64,000 nt of DNA, taken from positions 1-64,000 of the forward strand of contig JAFUBA010000093.1 in NCBI GenBank assembly GCA_017460395.1, written 5' to 3'. The notes below the pieces were generated by a model that was given only the letters and a program-made list of their open reading frames with translations, had not been told where the DNA came from and made no database searches. Positions 8,316-16,055 of the stretch are shown here, one piece after another. The position numbers were made by a program, and so were the translations under genes. The DNA is from Clostridia bacterium. Lineage in GTDB: Bacteria > Bacillota > Clostridia > Christensenellales > Aristaeellaceae. Position 1 is the first letter of the stretch. Every line of letters starts with the position of its first letter.

Positions 8316-9146
8316 ATGAAGTTCAACGATTTTGACCGGGAGATGCGGATCTATGAGGAGTCGCTGGATCAGTACATTCTGCCGGATATGTTTCTGGTGG
8401 CGCGGCTGGACGGCCGGTCCTTCACCAGGCTGACCAAGGAGATCTGCAAGTTTGAGGCTCCCTTTGATATTCGCTTCCGGGATCTCATGGCGGGCACTGT
8501 ACGGGCCCTCATACAGGACTCCGGCTTTCAGATCATCTACGGATACACACAGAGCGATGAAATCTCGCTCCTCTTTCACCCCCTGGACAACACCTTCTCC
8601 CGGAAGGTGCGGAAGATCAACACCACGCTGGCAGGGGAGGCGAGCGCCGTCTTTTCCCTGGCCCTCGGCCGGGCTGCGACCTTCGACTGCCGCGTCGTCC
8701 CGCTGCCAAATGAGCGTCGGGTCGCGGACTATTTCCTGTGGCGGCAGGAGGATGCATGCAGAAATTCCCTGAACTCGCACTGCTACTGGACCCTTCGCAA
8801 GGATGGCGTGAGTGCCAGAAAGGCCTCCTCCCAGATGGAGGGCATGTCGGTGGCGGACAAGAATGAGCTTCTCTTTACGCGCGGCATGAACTTCAATGAT
8901 TTCCCGCTCTGGCAAAAGCGGGGCATCGGTGTGAAGGCAGGCGCGGTGGAGAAAGAGGGCCTCAATCCTGTCACCAGGGAGACGGTGATGACACAGCGCC
9001 GCACGCTGCTCCAGGACGAAAATCTGCCCCTCGGGGAGGAGTATCGGGCGTATATCCTGAACATTCTTAAGAAAGCGAACGTGGCCTCTGCAGCAGCAGA
9101 CAGGAAAGAGCTGCAGGCAGTGAGTGTGAAATTGCCTCAAGTGTGA
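8316..9146 (+). CDS. Thg1-like protein (tRNA(His) guanylyltransferase family)
   Basis: A 276-residue member of the Thg1 superfamily, enzymes that add nucleotides in the 3'-to-5' direction to tRNA 5' ends (G-1 addition in eukaryotes, 5'-end repair in bacterial Thg1-like proteins). The metal-binding carboxylates are in place: R-L-D-G-R-S-F near residue 29 and Y-T-Q-S-D-E-I-S-L-L-F near residue 80. The H-x-x-x-N region (C-R-N-S-L-N-S-H-C-Y-W) and the Q-R-R nucleotide-binding end are also seen. I chose the ATG at 8316 because GGAAGG lies just upstream and the family begins at M-K-F-N-D-F. The gene stands alone after a terminator. The last 15 residues run past the usual family end. Bacterial members are sporadic and probably acquired horizontally. 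It is probably a repair enzyme, since bacterial tRNA(His) already encodes G-1. Confidence 0.9.
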   Translation: MKFNDFDREMRIYEESLDQYILPDMFLVARLDGRSFTRLTKEICKFEAPFDIRFRDLMAGTVRALIQDSGFQIIYGYTQSDEISLLFHPLDNTFSRKVRKINTTLAGEASAVFSLALGRAATFDCRVVPLPNERRVADYFLWRQEDACRNSLNSHCYWTLRKDGVSARKASSQMEGMSVADKNELLFTRGMNFNDFPLWQKRGIGVKAGAVEKEGLNPVTRETVMTQRRTLLQDENLPLGEEYRAYILNILKKANVASAAADRKELQAVSVKLPQV

Positions 9147-9233
9147 TATACTGCCGTCAGTGGCAAAATGGCAGGACTGCCCTGGTCTTCAGGGTGCAAC
9201 GAAGCCTGCTTAGATGCATTGGAGGAAAACTGC

Positions 9234-10436
9234 ATGGACATGACACATATGCTGGATCTGGCCTATTCCTACCTGGATGCAAAGATCTGGATAGAATACA
9301 GTGACTACGAACTGTTTGCGATCAGGCTGCCTTCTGGCAATGCTTCCTGGCACGGGGGCGAGGGGGACGACATGGGCTACTGCCTGATGGCGGGCCGCCA
9401 GGGACAGCACATTTCGCTCAATGTCTATCTTGGCCTGGATGGGCTTCGGGGCTTTCGCAAGGTGGCAAGTGGCTTCAGAGATACGCCAGAAGATGTCATG
9501 CGGCAGAATATGGCTCAGCTGATCTTCGAATACGAACAGTGCAGGGTGCAGGCGGAGGAGATGGAGGCAATCCGGGCATACTGCAAAAAGAGCGGCAGAG
9601 CCTTTATGGCACCGTTCCCCGTATTTCGGCGCTACAGAACGAACTGCATCTATGCTCCGATGAGTGCTCCGGAAGACTGGGCAGCGATCGAAAAAGCGCT
9701 CCTCGTGACCGAAAGGATGCATGGAAAGACCAAGAAGCAGCTTGGCTTTCACATGATCACGTTCTCGAAGGGTCTTGATACGATGATCCGTGATGGCAGG
9801 AAGATCAAAGCAGCGATACCGTTTCTCAGCATTGAGGACGGCGAGGTGATGAGCGAGCCTTACGTGCTGCCGCCATACACGGAGGGCCCCTTCCGGAAGC
9901 CGGATGAGGTCAGCACTCAGGCGATCCAGAGGATGCTGCAGAATCCCCAGCGCGGGGAGCTCCACTGCAGGATCGGACGGGGAGGAACGATTGTGGATGT
10001 CAACCCGCCCTATATGCCGGCGGTCCTGGTGTGCATGTCGGATGACTGCGATCCTGTGGATCCTGTCGTTGGCATCGGGCCTGAGTACGATCCCAACCAG
10101 ATGCTTTCGGACTTTATCAGGCATCTGGGAGATATCTATCCGGAAAGAATTCTCGTGCAGAATGAAGAGACGGAAACGCTTCTGAAGGACTTCTGCCACA
10201 AAGCCGGGATTCAGATAGAGATGGATGAAAACCTGGATGATGTGAACGAAGTTTTTCTGCGCCAGACTGCAAAGAAGGAACCCACCATGAAAGATATGAA
10301 CGCTGTTATGAGCATCGCTTCCGTCGAAGAGCTGAAGCTGTTTCCGCGGCACATCCTCGCCCTGATGTATGCGAGCAAAGCGGAGCTGTCGCCGGAAGTC
10401 GTGGAAAAGCTGGAGAAAGTACTGGACATCAAGTAA
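9234..10436 (+). CDS. Hypothetical protein, 400 aa, DUF6930/DUF7309-like
   Basis: A soluble protein with no signal peptide or membrane segment. The ATG at 9234 is chosen because GGAGGA (9221-9226) precedes it; a start at 9168 lacks a ribosome site. The N-terminal two-thirds has D-S-Y/W-I-E-Y-S-D-Y-E-L-F-A-I and G-Y-C-x-M-A-G-R-x-G-Q-H, then a helical domain. The segment around residues 270-350 (P-E-R-I-L-V-Q-N-E-E-T-x-x-L-L-K-D-F-C) resembles what I recall of DUF6930-type domains. The last 40 residues form a helical tail after a Lys/Glu linker. No catalytic motif is identifiable. It lies between thg1 and a two-component operon and ends at its own terminator, so it is probably monocistronic or read from thg1. 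Confidence 0.75.
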   Translation: MDMTHMLDLAYSYLDAKIWIEYSDYELFAIRLPSGNASWHGGEGDDMGYCLMAGRQGQHISLNVYLGLDGLRGFRKVASGFRDTPEDVMRQNMAQLIFEYEQCRVQAEEMEAIRAYCKKSGRAFMAPFPVFRRYRTNCIYAPMSAPEDWAAIEKALLVTERMHGKTKKQLGFHMITFSKGLDTMIRDGRKIKAAIPFLSIEDGEVMSEPYVLPPYTEGPFRKPDEVSTQAIQRMLQNPQRGELHCRIGRGGTIVDVNPPYMPAVLVCMSDDCDPVDPVVGIGPEYDPNQMLSDFIRHLGDIYPERILVQNEETETLLKDFCHKAGIQIEMDENLDDVNEVFLRQTAKKEPTMKDMNAVMSIASVEELKLFPRHILALMYASKAELSPEVVEKLEKVLDIK

Positions 10437-10497
10437 GAAAAAGTACAGAGGCTGATTTGCACGCAGCCACGGAGAACCGGAAATACAGACACAAGGT

Positions 10498-10536
10498 CCA
10501 TGGAGAGCAGCCAGACACTGCTTTCCATGGTTTTTC
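10498..10536 (+). terminator. Rho-independent terminator
   Basis: A 13-bp stem (10498-10510 with 10518-10530, one mismatch) followed by TTTTT. It closes the upstream hypothetical gene. Confidence 0.85.
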
Positions 10537-10670
10537 TTTCCCATGCGGGGTCTATGCGGGAGCATGTTGCCGCTGTTTGAAAAAAAGGAGTCCAGGCGAT
10601 ACAATGCAGACAAAAGAGGTGTCCACGGAACCAGGAAACAACAGAGATTTGAGTACAGGAGTTGACAGGT

Positions 10671-11393
10671 GTGCTTGAGGCGTACCGTATTATCGTGGTG
10701 GAGGACAGTGACAGGGAATATGGCACGTTGCAGCACGCGCTTGAGAGTTATGAGCACGAGAAGGGGCTCAGCTTCACCATCACACGCTTTACCAGCATCG
10801 AGGAGTTTCTGACTGCCTATCGGGGCAATGCCGACCTGATCTTCCTCGACATCCAGCTGCCCGGCATGAATGGCATGGAAGGCGCAGAGCGGCTGCGGAG
10901 GCTGGACAGATCGGTGGCGCTGGTGTTTGTGACCAACCTCGCCCAGTATGCCGTGAACGGATATGAGGTGGACGCACTGGATTATATTGTGAAGCCATTG
11001 TCCATCAAAAAGCTGTATTATGTCATGGACAAGGCCCTGCAGAGAGCTGAGAGCAATGTGCGGCAGAAGCGCGTCACCATCCGCAATGTGTCCTCCTTCA
11101 GCAGCGTGTATTCGGGCTCCATCACCTATGTCGAGGTGATGGGCCACCACATGACGGTGCACCTGACCGACGGCAAGGAGATGTCCGCGACGGGTTCCCT
11201 CACCACCCTCTATGAGGAGCTGAAGGACTATGGCTTTGAGCGGTGCAACAGCTGCTACCTGGTGAACATGCGCTATATCGAGGAGGTTCGCGGGGACGTC
11301 CTCAAAATGACCTCGGGACAGGAGCTGCTCATCAGCAAAAGGAAGAAAAAGGATTTCACAGACCGCTTCATGGACTATCTTTCCCTGAACTGA
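10671..11393 (+). CDS. LytTR-family response regulator (AgrA/ComE-like)
   Basis: A 240-residue regulator with a receiver domain (residues 3-120: E-D-S-D acidic pair, phospho-acceptor Asp in L-I-F-L-D-I-Q-L-P, Thr/Ser in F-V-T-N, Lys in I-V-K-P-L) and a LytTR DNA-binding domain (residues about 140-238, Y-V-E-V-M-G-H-H, R-C-N-S-C-Y-L-V-N). The GTG at 10671 has CAGGAG ten bases upstream. The alternative TTG at 10662 sits too close to that site. It is followed 33 bases later by its sensor kinase. This arrangement is typical of peptide-sensing agr/com systems, but no autoinducer peptide gene was found nearby. Confidence 0.9.
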   Translation: MLEAYRIIVVEDSDREYGTLQHALESYEHEKGLSFTITRFTSIEEFLTAYRGNADLIFLDIQLPGMNGMEGAERLRRLDRSVALVFVTNLAQYAVNGYEVDALDYIVKPLSIKKLYYVMDKALQRAESNVRQKRVTIRNVSSFSSVYSGSITYVEVMGHHMTVHLTDGKEMSATGSLTTLYEELKDYGFERCNSCYLVNMRYIEEVRGDVLKMTSGQELLISKRKKKDFTDRFMDYLSLN

Positions 11394-11426
11394 GGATGCA
11401 TAAGGCATCAAGGAGTCAAGCAAAGC

Positions 11427-12821
11427 ATGCAGATCTATCTCTATCGTGCCCTGACGACGTTTCTGTTTCCTCTGGGGCTCATCGCGGGTTCCTTCATCTT
11501 CATCCGGGAAAGAAAGGGCTGGCGCCGCCAGATGCTGGTATGGCCAGCAGGCCTGCTTCTGAGTTACCTGTTCTGCGTCCTCTTTCAATATCTCAAGGAC
11601 GTGGCGCTGAGGTTCAGGTCAGGCAGTCCCAAGCCAGGGGAGTACTATGTATCCCTCGAGAGCTATATTACCAACTATCTTCTGAACTTCGGCATGAAGC
11701 TTCTCCTGTTTCTGTTCTTTCTGCTGCTCATGCGCCTTGCCTATGGCATGGACAGGAAGGATGCCGTCTTTGCCGGGTGCACGGTCATGGCAGGGGAAAC
11801 CCTGGGCACGGTATGCTTTGAGATCCTGGCCGTGCGCTTTGGCCCGGACTCTGTCTATATCCTGAGAATCATCTCAGCCTCCTGGACCAATTTCCTTGCG
11901 TATCTCGGACTCCATGCCATGGTGTATTTTCTCTGCTGGTGGCTTTTTTCAAAGAAGCTGACCCATGGATACATCAGCGAGATGCCGCAGCATCTCCTTA
12001 CCGTGGTGATGTTCATCACCGCAGCCGCGATCTTTTCCTCCTGCGTCTCCGCACCGCCCACCGAGAGCGAGTACATGGCACACATTGTGCTGGAGGTTAC
12101 GCAGATGATTTTGTGTCTCACGATTCTGCTCCTTGAATATTACATTGTCAGCTGGTTCCACAGCCAGTTTGAACAGACACAGCTGACAGCGCTCATGAAG
12201 TATCAGGAAAAGCATTATGAGGTGACCCGGGAGCGCATGGAGATCGTGAACCAGAATGCCCACGACATGAAGTATAAGCTCAGAAGCCTCATGCAGGAGC
12301 TGAACGAAGGGGAAAATACCCACATCTCGGACGAGCTGTCCAGCATGCGGGAGGCCATCCGGGCGTGGGATGCGCTGTACCACACGGGAAACAAGGCGCT
12401 GGATGTGGTGCTCTCAGAGAAGGCAACGCTCTGCAACCAGGAGTCGATCCAGTTTTCTGTGATTGCAAACGGTGCCGGCATCGCCTTCATGCAGGACTCC
12501 GACATTTACACGCTCTTTGGCAATGCGCTGGACAATTCCATCGAGGCGGTCCGGAAGGTGGAGGAGCAGAGCGCACGGCTGATCTCCTTCTCCCTCAGAA
12601 CGCGCAGCGGTTTCGTGCTCATCCACATAGAGAACAGCTTCTCAGGGCAGGTGACGTTTCGGGAGGGAGAACCGGTGACAAGCAAGAAGGACAAGGCGAT
12701 GCATGGGTTTGGCATCAAGAGTATCAAGAATATCTCCGCAAAATACGGCGGACGGGTGAAACTGGGGACGCGGGACCAGCTCTTCTTCCTGGATATTGTC
12801 CTGCCGGAGCGGGCCGTTTAG
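11427..12821 (+). CDS. Sensor histidine kinase, GHKL type (AgrC-like)
   Basis: A 464-residue membrane kinase partnered with the LytTR regulator. Six or seven hydrophobic helices fill residues 1-215. The phospho-acceptor His lies in N-Q-N-A-H-D-M-K-Y-K-L near residue 280. The GHKL ATPase follows, with the N-box L-F-G-N-A-L-D-N-S-I-E-A and the G-box M-H-G-F-G-I-K-S-I-K. This is the AgrC/CitA-like HATPase_c_5 class. The polytopic sensor lacks a visible extracellular domain, which suggests a membrane-borne or small peptide ligand. A terminator follows at 12844. Its target genes cannot be told from sequence, although the exported-enzyme genes immediately downstream are candidates. Confidence 0.9.
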   Translation: MQIYLYRALTTFLFPLGLIAGSFIFIRERKGWRRQMLVWPAGLLLSYLFCVLFQYLKDVALRFRSGSPKPGEYYVSLESYITNYLLNFGMKLLLFLFFLLLMRLAYGMDRKDAVFAGCTVMAGETLGTVCFEILAVRFGPDSVYILRIISASWTNFLAYLGLHAMVYFLCWWLFSKKLTHGYISEMPQHLLTVVMFITAAAIFSSCVSAPPTESEYMAHIVLEVTQMILCLTILLLEYYIVSWFHSQFEQTQLTALMKYQEKHYEVTRERMEIVNQNAHDMKYKLRSLMQELNEGENTHISDELSSMREAIRAWDALYHTGNKALDVVLSEKATLCNQESIQFSVIANGAGIAFMQDSDIYTLFGNALDNSIEAVRKVEEQSARLISFSLRTRSGFVLIHIENSFSGQVTFREGEPVTSKKDKAMHGFGIKSIKNISAKYGGRVKLGTRDQLFFLDIVLPERAV

Positions 12822-12843
12822 GCAGTCAGGTTTCCCGATTAGG

Positions 12844-12875
12844 AAAAGCGCATTGTGTGGGATGCGCTTTTTTTA
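12844..12875 (+). terminator. Rho-independent terminator
   Basis: Stem AAAAGCGCAT (12844-12853) with ATGCGCTTTT (12862-12871), followed by further Ts. It closes the AgrA/AgrC-like operon. Confidence 0.9.
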
Positions 12876-12940
12876 TATGGTGCAGTCGACTGAATCTTCC
12901 ATCGGAATGTATGGCTTCCACCAAGAACAGGAGGAAAAAG

Positions 12941-14914
12941 ATGAAACGGTTATGGCTTGTGCTCTTTACCCTGGCGCTGGTGCTCGCACTGTGCGTCACA
13001 GCCCCCACACTCGCAGAGGATGCGGACATCATGGACGCCCTTGAGAAAGACGGGTTCTGTCTTGCGGATCTGGACGGGGACGGTACCGTCTCGCGCGGTG
13101 ACACGGTGTACTTCGGGACCTATCCCCAGATTGAAGTGAAGGATGATACACTTGCGGAGGCGCTCTCGGCGAAACTCCGGGAAGACGGCTGGACAGACTT
13201 CGGCTTCCTCGCAGAGGGTGCATCGGACCCCGTCGCTCTCTTCCAGGATGTCGACATGGACGGCACGCTGTACCGCGCGGTGCGCATCCAGGCCCTCCGG
13301 CCATGGTATGCAACGCTGCCGGCCGGTGAGGATACCTCCAACGTGGACGACAATGGATTTGTCCAGGGCATATATTTCTTTCGCTTTGAACCTATCGCCT
13401 GGACGGTCCTCACAGTGAATGAGGATGGGACGGCACTCCTGCACGCGCTCACAGCCCTCGACAGCCAGCCCTATCAGGCGACGTATGAGGGAACAGGCAA
13501 CGCCACGGTCCCGGGCACAGAGGCGTTTACCAACAACTGGGAGCACAGCACCATCCGTGCCTTCCTGAACAGCACCTTCCGGGACACGGCATTCTCCGAA
13601 AAGCAGAAGGACATGCTGAAGACCACTGTGCTGGATAACGTGAACAGCACCGAGAAACCGACCCACAAGTATGCAAAGAACCAGAAAGACACGGAGGATC
13701 AGGTTTTCCTGCTTGCCTACACAGACCTGATCAATCCGGATTTTGGCTTCAGCACAAAGGCCAACTACTCAAAGGACACCCAGGGAGAGAAGATCAACGA
13801 TACGACGGATCCTGTCGTCCTGGATGCCATGCACAAGCGGCGCACCTTCACGGACTACAGCGCTGCCATGGGTGTTCGAACGAGCCGTCAGGCGGTGACA
13901 GAATCGGGAGAGCCGGCCCTCGCCTGGATGCTGCGCTCCCCGGGCGCAACATCCACTGCCATCTATATGGTCAACAAATACGGCAGCCTCCAGTCCCAGA
14001 AGACCCAGACGGTGAACAACAGCCTGGTGGACTGCCTGACCTACAACAGCACCAATGCTGTGGTACCGGCGGTGAACGTGACGCTCAGAAAGAGCATCGG
14101 CGCGTGGCAGGAGCGCACCTGGGACTACCGGAATGCCGAAGGCGAAACGGAGCATCTGGATTACTATCTGTATGTGCCGGCATCTGCGCAGGACGGCGGT
14201 GCGCTGCCGATGATCACCTGGATTGCAGATGCGTCCATGCTGGGCAAGTCATCCAGTACCCTCCTCAAGCAAAAGGCGCCGATCCTGTGGACGAAGGAGG
14301 AAAAGATGTCATCGCGCCCGGCATTCTTCCTGACCTTCGGCTTCAAAAATCCCGGTGAAGGGTATGAAGAGACCTCTGCCATGGGGCAGATTGTGCCCAT
14401 CACGGATGCGGTCACAGAGGAATTCGGCATAGATCAAAACCGGCTGTACCTGACCGGCCAGTCCTTTGGGGGCATTGCGGACTTTACGCTCAACACGCTA
14501 TATCCCGAAAAGTGGGCCGCCACCTACTATGTGGCCTGCCAGCCGGGCGGAAGCGGGCAGATCGAGGGGGACGCCCAGGCCGAGGCGGTGATGGCCGCAA
14601 AGGCCTTTGAGGGACAGAAGTTTATCTACATCGCCTCCCAGCTGGATGAGAAGGCCTGGCCGGGACAAATGTGGATCCGGGATGCACTTGCCTCCGACGG
14701 GATCGGATATGAGGCGCTTGACGGCATCAAGTACAAGGGAAAGACCCTGGAAGCTGACGTGGAGGCACTCCTTGAGAAGGGCAGTGATCACATTTTTCTC
14801 TCCTACAGCCAGCTGACCAAGAATGGTTCGCCTGACTCGGAGCACATGGACACCTGGCGCTATGCCTATGGGATCGACAGTGTGTGGAACTGGCTCCTGG
14901 ACCAGACGAAATGA
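12941..14914 (+). CDS. Secreted DUF6273-esterase fusion protein
   Basis: A 657-residue exported protein. The ATG at 12941 follows GAGGAAA and gives a signal peptide ending near T-L-A-E-D. Residues about 35-380 match the DUF6273 type of extracellular domain (F-G-T-Y-P-Q, P-I-A-W-T-V-L, S-T-I-R-A-F-L-N, F-S-E-K-Q-K-D-M-L). That domain is common in gut Firmicutes and of unknown, possibly sulfatase-like, fold. Residues about 390-655 form an alpha/beta-hydrolase of the PHB-depolymerase/feruloyl-esterase type with the nucleophile elbow G-Q-S-F-G-G, an Asp in Q-L-D-E-K and a catalytic-type His in G-S-D-H-I-F. The fusion suggests a surface esterase acting on plant or polymer esters. It is bounded by terminators on both sides. 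Confidence 0.8.
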   Translation: MKRLWLVLFTLALVLALCVTAPTLAEDADIMDALEKDGFCLADLDGDGTVSRGDTVYFGTYPQIEVKDDTLAEALSAKLREDGWTDFGFLAEGASDPVALFQDVDMDGTLYRAVRIQALRPWYATLPAGEDTSNVDDNGFVQGIYFFRFEPIAWTVLTVNEDGTALLHALTALDSQPYQATYEGTGNATVPGTEAFTNNWEHSTIRAFLNSTFRDTAFSEKQKDMLKTTVLDNVNSTEKPTHKYAKNQKDTEDQVFLLAYTDLINPDFGFSTKANYSKDTQGEKINDTTDPVVLDAMHKRRTFTDYSAAMGVRTSRQAVTESGEPALAWMLRSPGATSTAIYMVNKYGSLQSQKTQTVNNSLVDCLTYNSTNAVVPAVNVTLRKSIGAWQERTWDYRNAEGETEHLDYYLYVPASAQDGGALPMITWIADASMLGKSSSTLLKQKAPILWTKEEKMSSRPAFFLTFGFKNPGEGYEETSAMGQIVPITDAVTEEFGIDQNRLYLTGQSFGGIADFTLNTLYPEKWAATYYVACQPGGSGQIEGDAQAEAVMAAKAFEGQKFIYIASQLDEKAWPGQMWIRDALASDGIGYEALDGIKYKGKTLEADVEALLEKGSDHIFLSYSQLTKNGSPDSEHMDTWRYAYGIDSVWNWLLDQTK

Positions 14915-14933
14915 GCATCAGGAAAGCAGCATG

Positions 14934-14960
14934 GGGGAGCCTTCGGGCTCTCCTTTTTTA
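14934..14960 (+). terminator. Rho-independent terminator
   Basis: GGAGCC stem with a TTCG tetraloop and GGCTC(T)CC, followed by TTTTTT, 20 bases after the esterase stop codon. Confidence 0.9.
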
Positions 14961-15079
14961 CGCTCTCCCGTTTTGTGCACAGACACCTTCCAATTGCCAA
15001 AGGGCAATAGATAAACCGCGGGCAAATCGGACCGGATTGCACATTTAGGAACTCAGGCTGCCCACTTACGCAAAATGTA

Positions 15080-15107
15080 TTGTGACAGGTTTTGGACGGC
15101 CTATAAT
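15080..15107 (+). promoter_or_regulatory. Candidate sigma-A promoter
   Basis: TTGTGA, a 16-base gap and a perfect TATAAT (15102-15107), about 110 bases before the start of the small secreted protein gene. Confidence 0.6.
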
Positions 15108-15217
15108 GCCAGTTGTCAGCTGCTTTCCGGTCCGGAACAGAAAGCAATGAAGACCGAACATGTGCACGCACATGCGTGCTGCAAAAAATGTGCTATCAAG
15201 AAAGGCAAGGTACTCCT

Positions 15218-15874
15218 ATGAAAAAGATCCTCTCTCTCCTCGTCGCACTGATGCTGGCTCTTATGAGCGTCTCCGCACTTGCCGATACCTACACCATGGA
15301 ATTCGGTGCCACCTCCGATCTGGATGAAGTGCCCTTTGCTGAGCAGGTCAACGGCGGCCACAACGGTGGCGGCATCCTCCCCATCGACAGCTGGGGCATG
15401 AAGAAGTTCAAGCTGGATGACGAGGGTGAAATCGCAGGCACCGGAGTGAAGTACAATGTGGCCCTGGATGTCGAAGACGGCGCCTACACCTTCACGCTCA
15501 CCATTCACCTGGTGGCCAACAACGAAGAGGGCGGATACACCGGCGAGGGCGATCTGATCTACACCTGGACCGGCAAGGCCGAAAACGGCGATGAGGGCAT
15601 CGTGCTCTCCGCTGCAGACTTTGGCTCTGTGGAAGTGACCGGCGATCTGGCTCCCCAGATGGAGCAGTTCTCCAACTTCCTGCCCGCAGCCCCCTACAAG
15701 ACCGATTCCACCGTGGACGGCGAGTGCGCAGGCAAGAACCGCATTGTCTCCAACTACCTGGCCGCGATCTTTGCAGGCACCACCGCTGTGGTTGACGGCG
15801 AAGAGATCGAAGAGTTCGTCGATACCGAATATTTCACTGACTGGGATGACCTGTTTGTGATCCCTGAAGCCTAA
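15218..15874 (+). CDS. Secreted hypothetical protein, 218 aa
   Basis: An exported acidic protein with a clear signal peptide (MKKILSLLVALMLALMSVSA, cleaved before D-T-Y-T). The mature part is rich in Gly, Asp and Glu and alternates short beta-like stretches (V-A-L-D-V-E-D-G-A-Y-T-F-T-L-T-I). There are only one or two Cys residues and no recognisable domain. It has its own promoter upstream and terminator downstream, so it is a monocistronic, probably well-expressed surface or secreted protein. The start is fixed by AAAGGCAAGG directly ahead. The sandwich-like pattern could be a carbohydrate-binding or lipocalin-like fold, but that is a guess. Confidence 0.8.
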   Translation: MKKILSLLVALMLALMSVSALADTYTMEFGATSDLDEVPFAEQVNGGHNGGGILPIDSWGMKKFKLDDEGEIAGTGVKYNVALDVEDGAYTFTLTIHLVANNEEGGYTGEGDLIYTWTGKAENGDEGIVLSAADFGSVEVTGDLAPQMEQFSNFLPAAPYKTDSTVDGECAGKNRIVSNYLAAIFAGTTAVVDGEEIEEFVDTEYFTDWDDLFVIPEA

Positions 15875-15889
15875 GGAAGGCCAATGAAG

Positions 15890-15935
15890 GACAGCCGGTC
15901 GAAGCAGGTACTCTGTTTCCGCCGGCTGTCTTTTC
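15890..15935 (+). terminator. Rho-independent terminator
   Basis: GACAGCCGG (15890-15898) pairs with CCGGCTGTC (15922-15930), followed by TTTT. It ends the small secreted protein gene. Confidence 0.85.
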
Positions 15936-16055
15936 TATACCCGTGTTCAGACTGATCCGGAAGCCTCAGAGATGGTCTGCGGGCAGGAACGATGTTCAAC
16001 CATAGATCATTCCGGATCTTTGTGACAATCAGGATAAGTTGCGGAGGCGCATGAT

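Noticed and set aside
10437-10670. A peptide pheromone gene for the AgrA/AgrC-like system
   Set aside because: The region holds a terminator and the regulator's leader only. No short frame with a plausible pre-peptide and no AgrB-type processing gene was found nearby.
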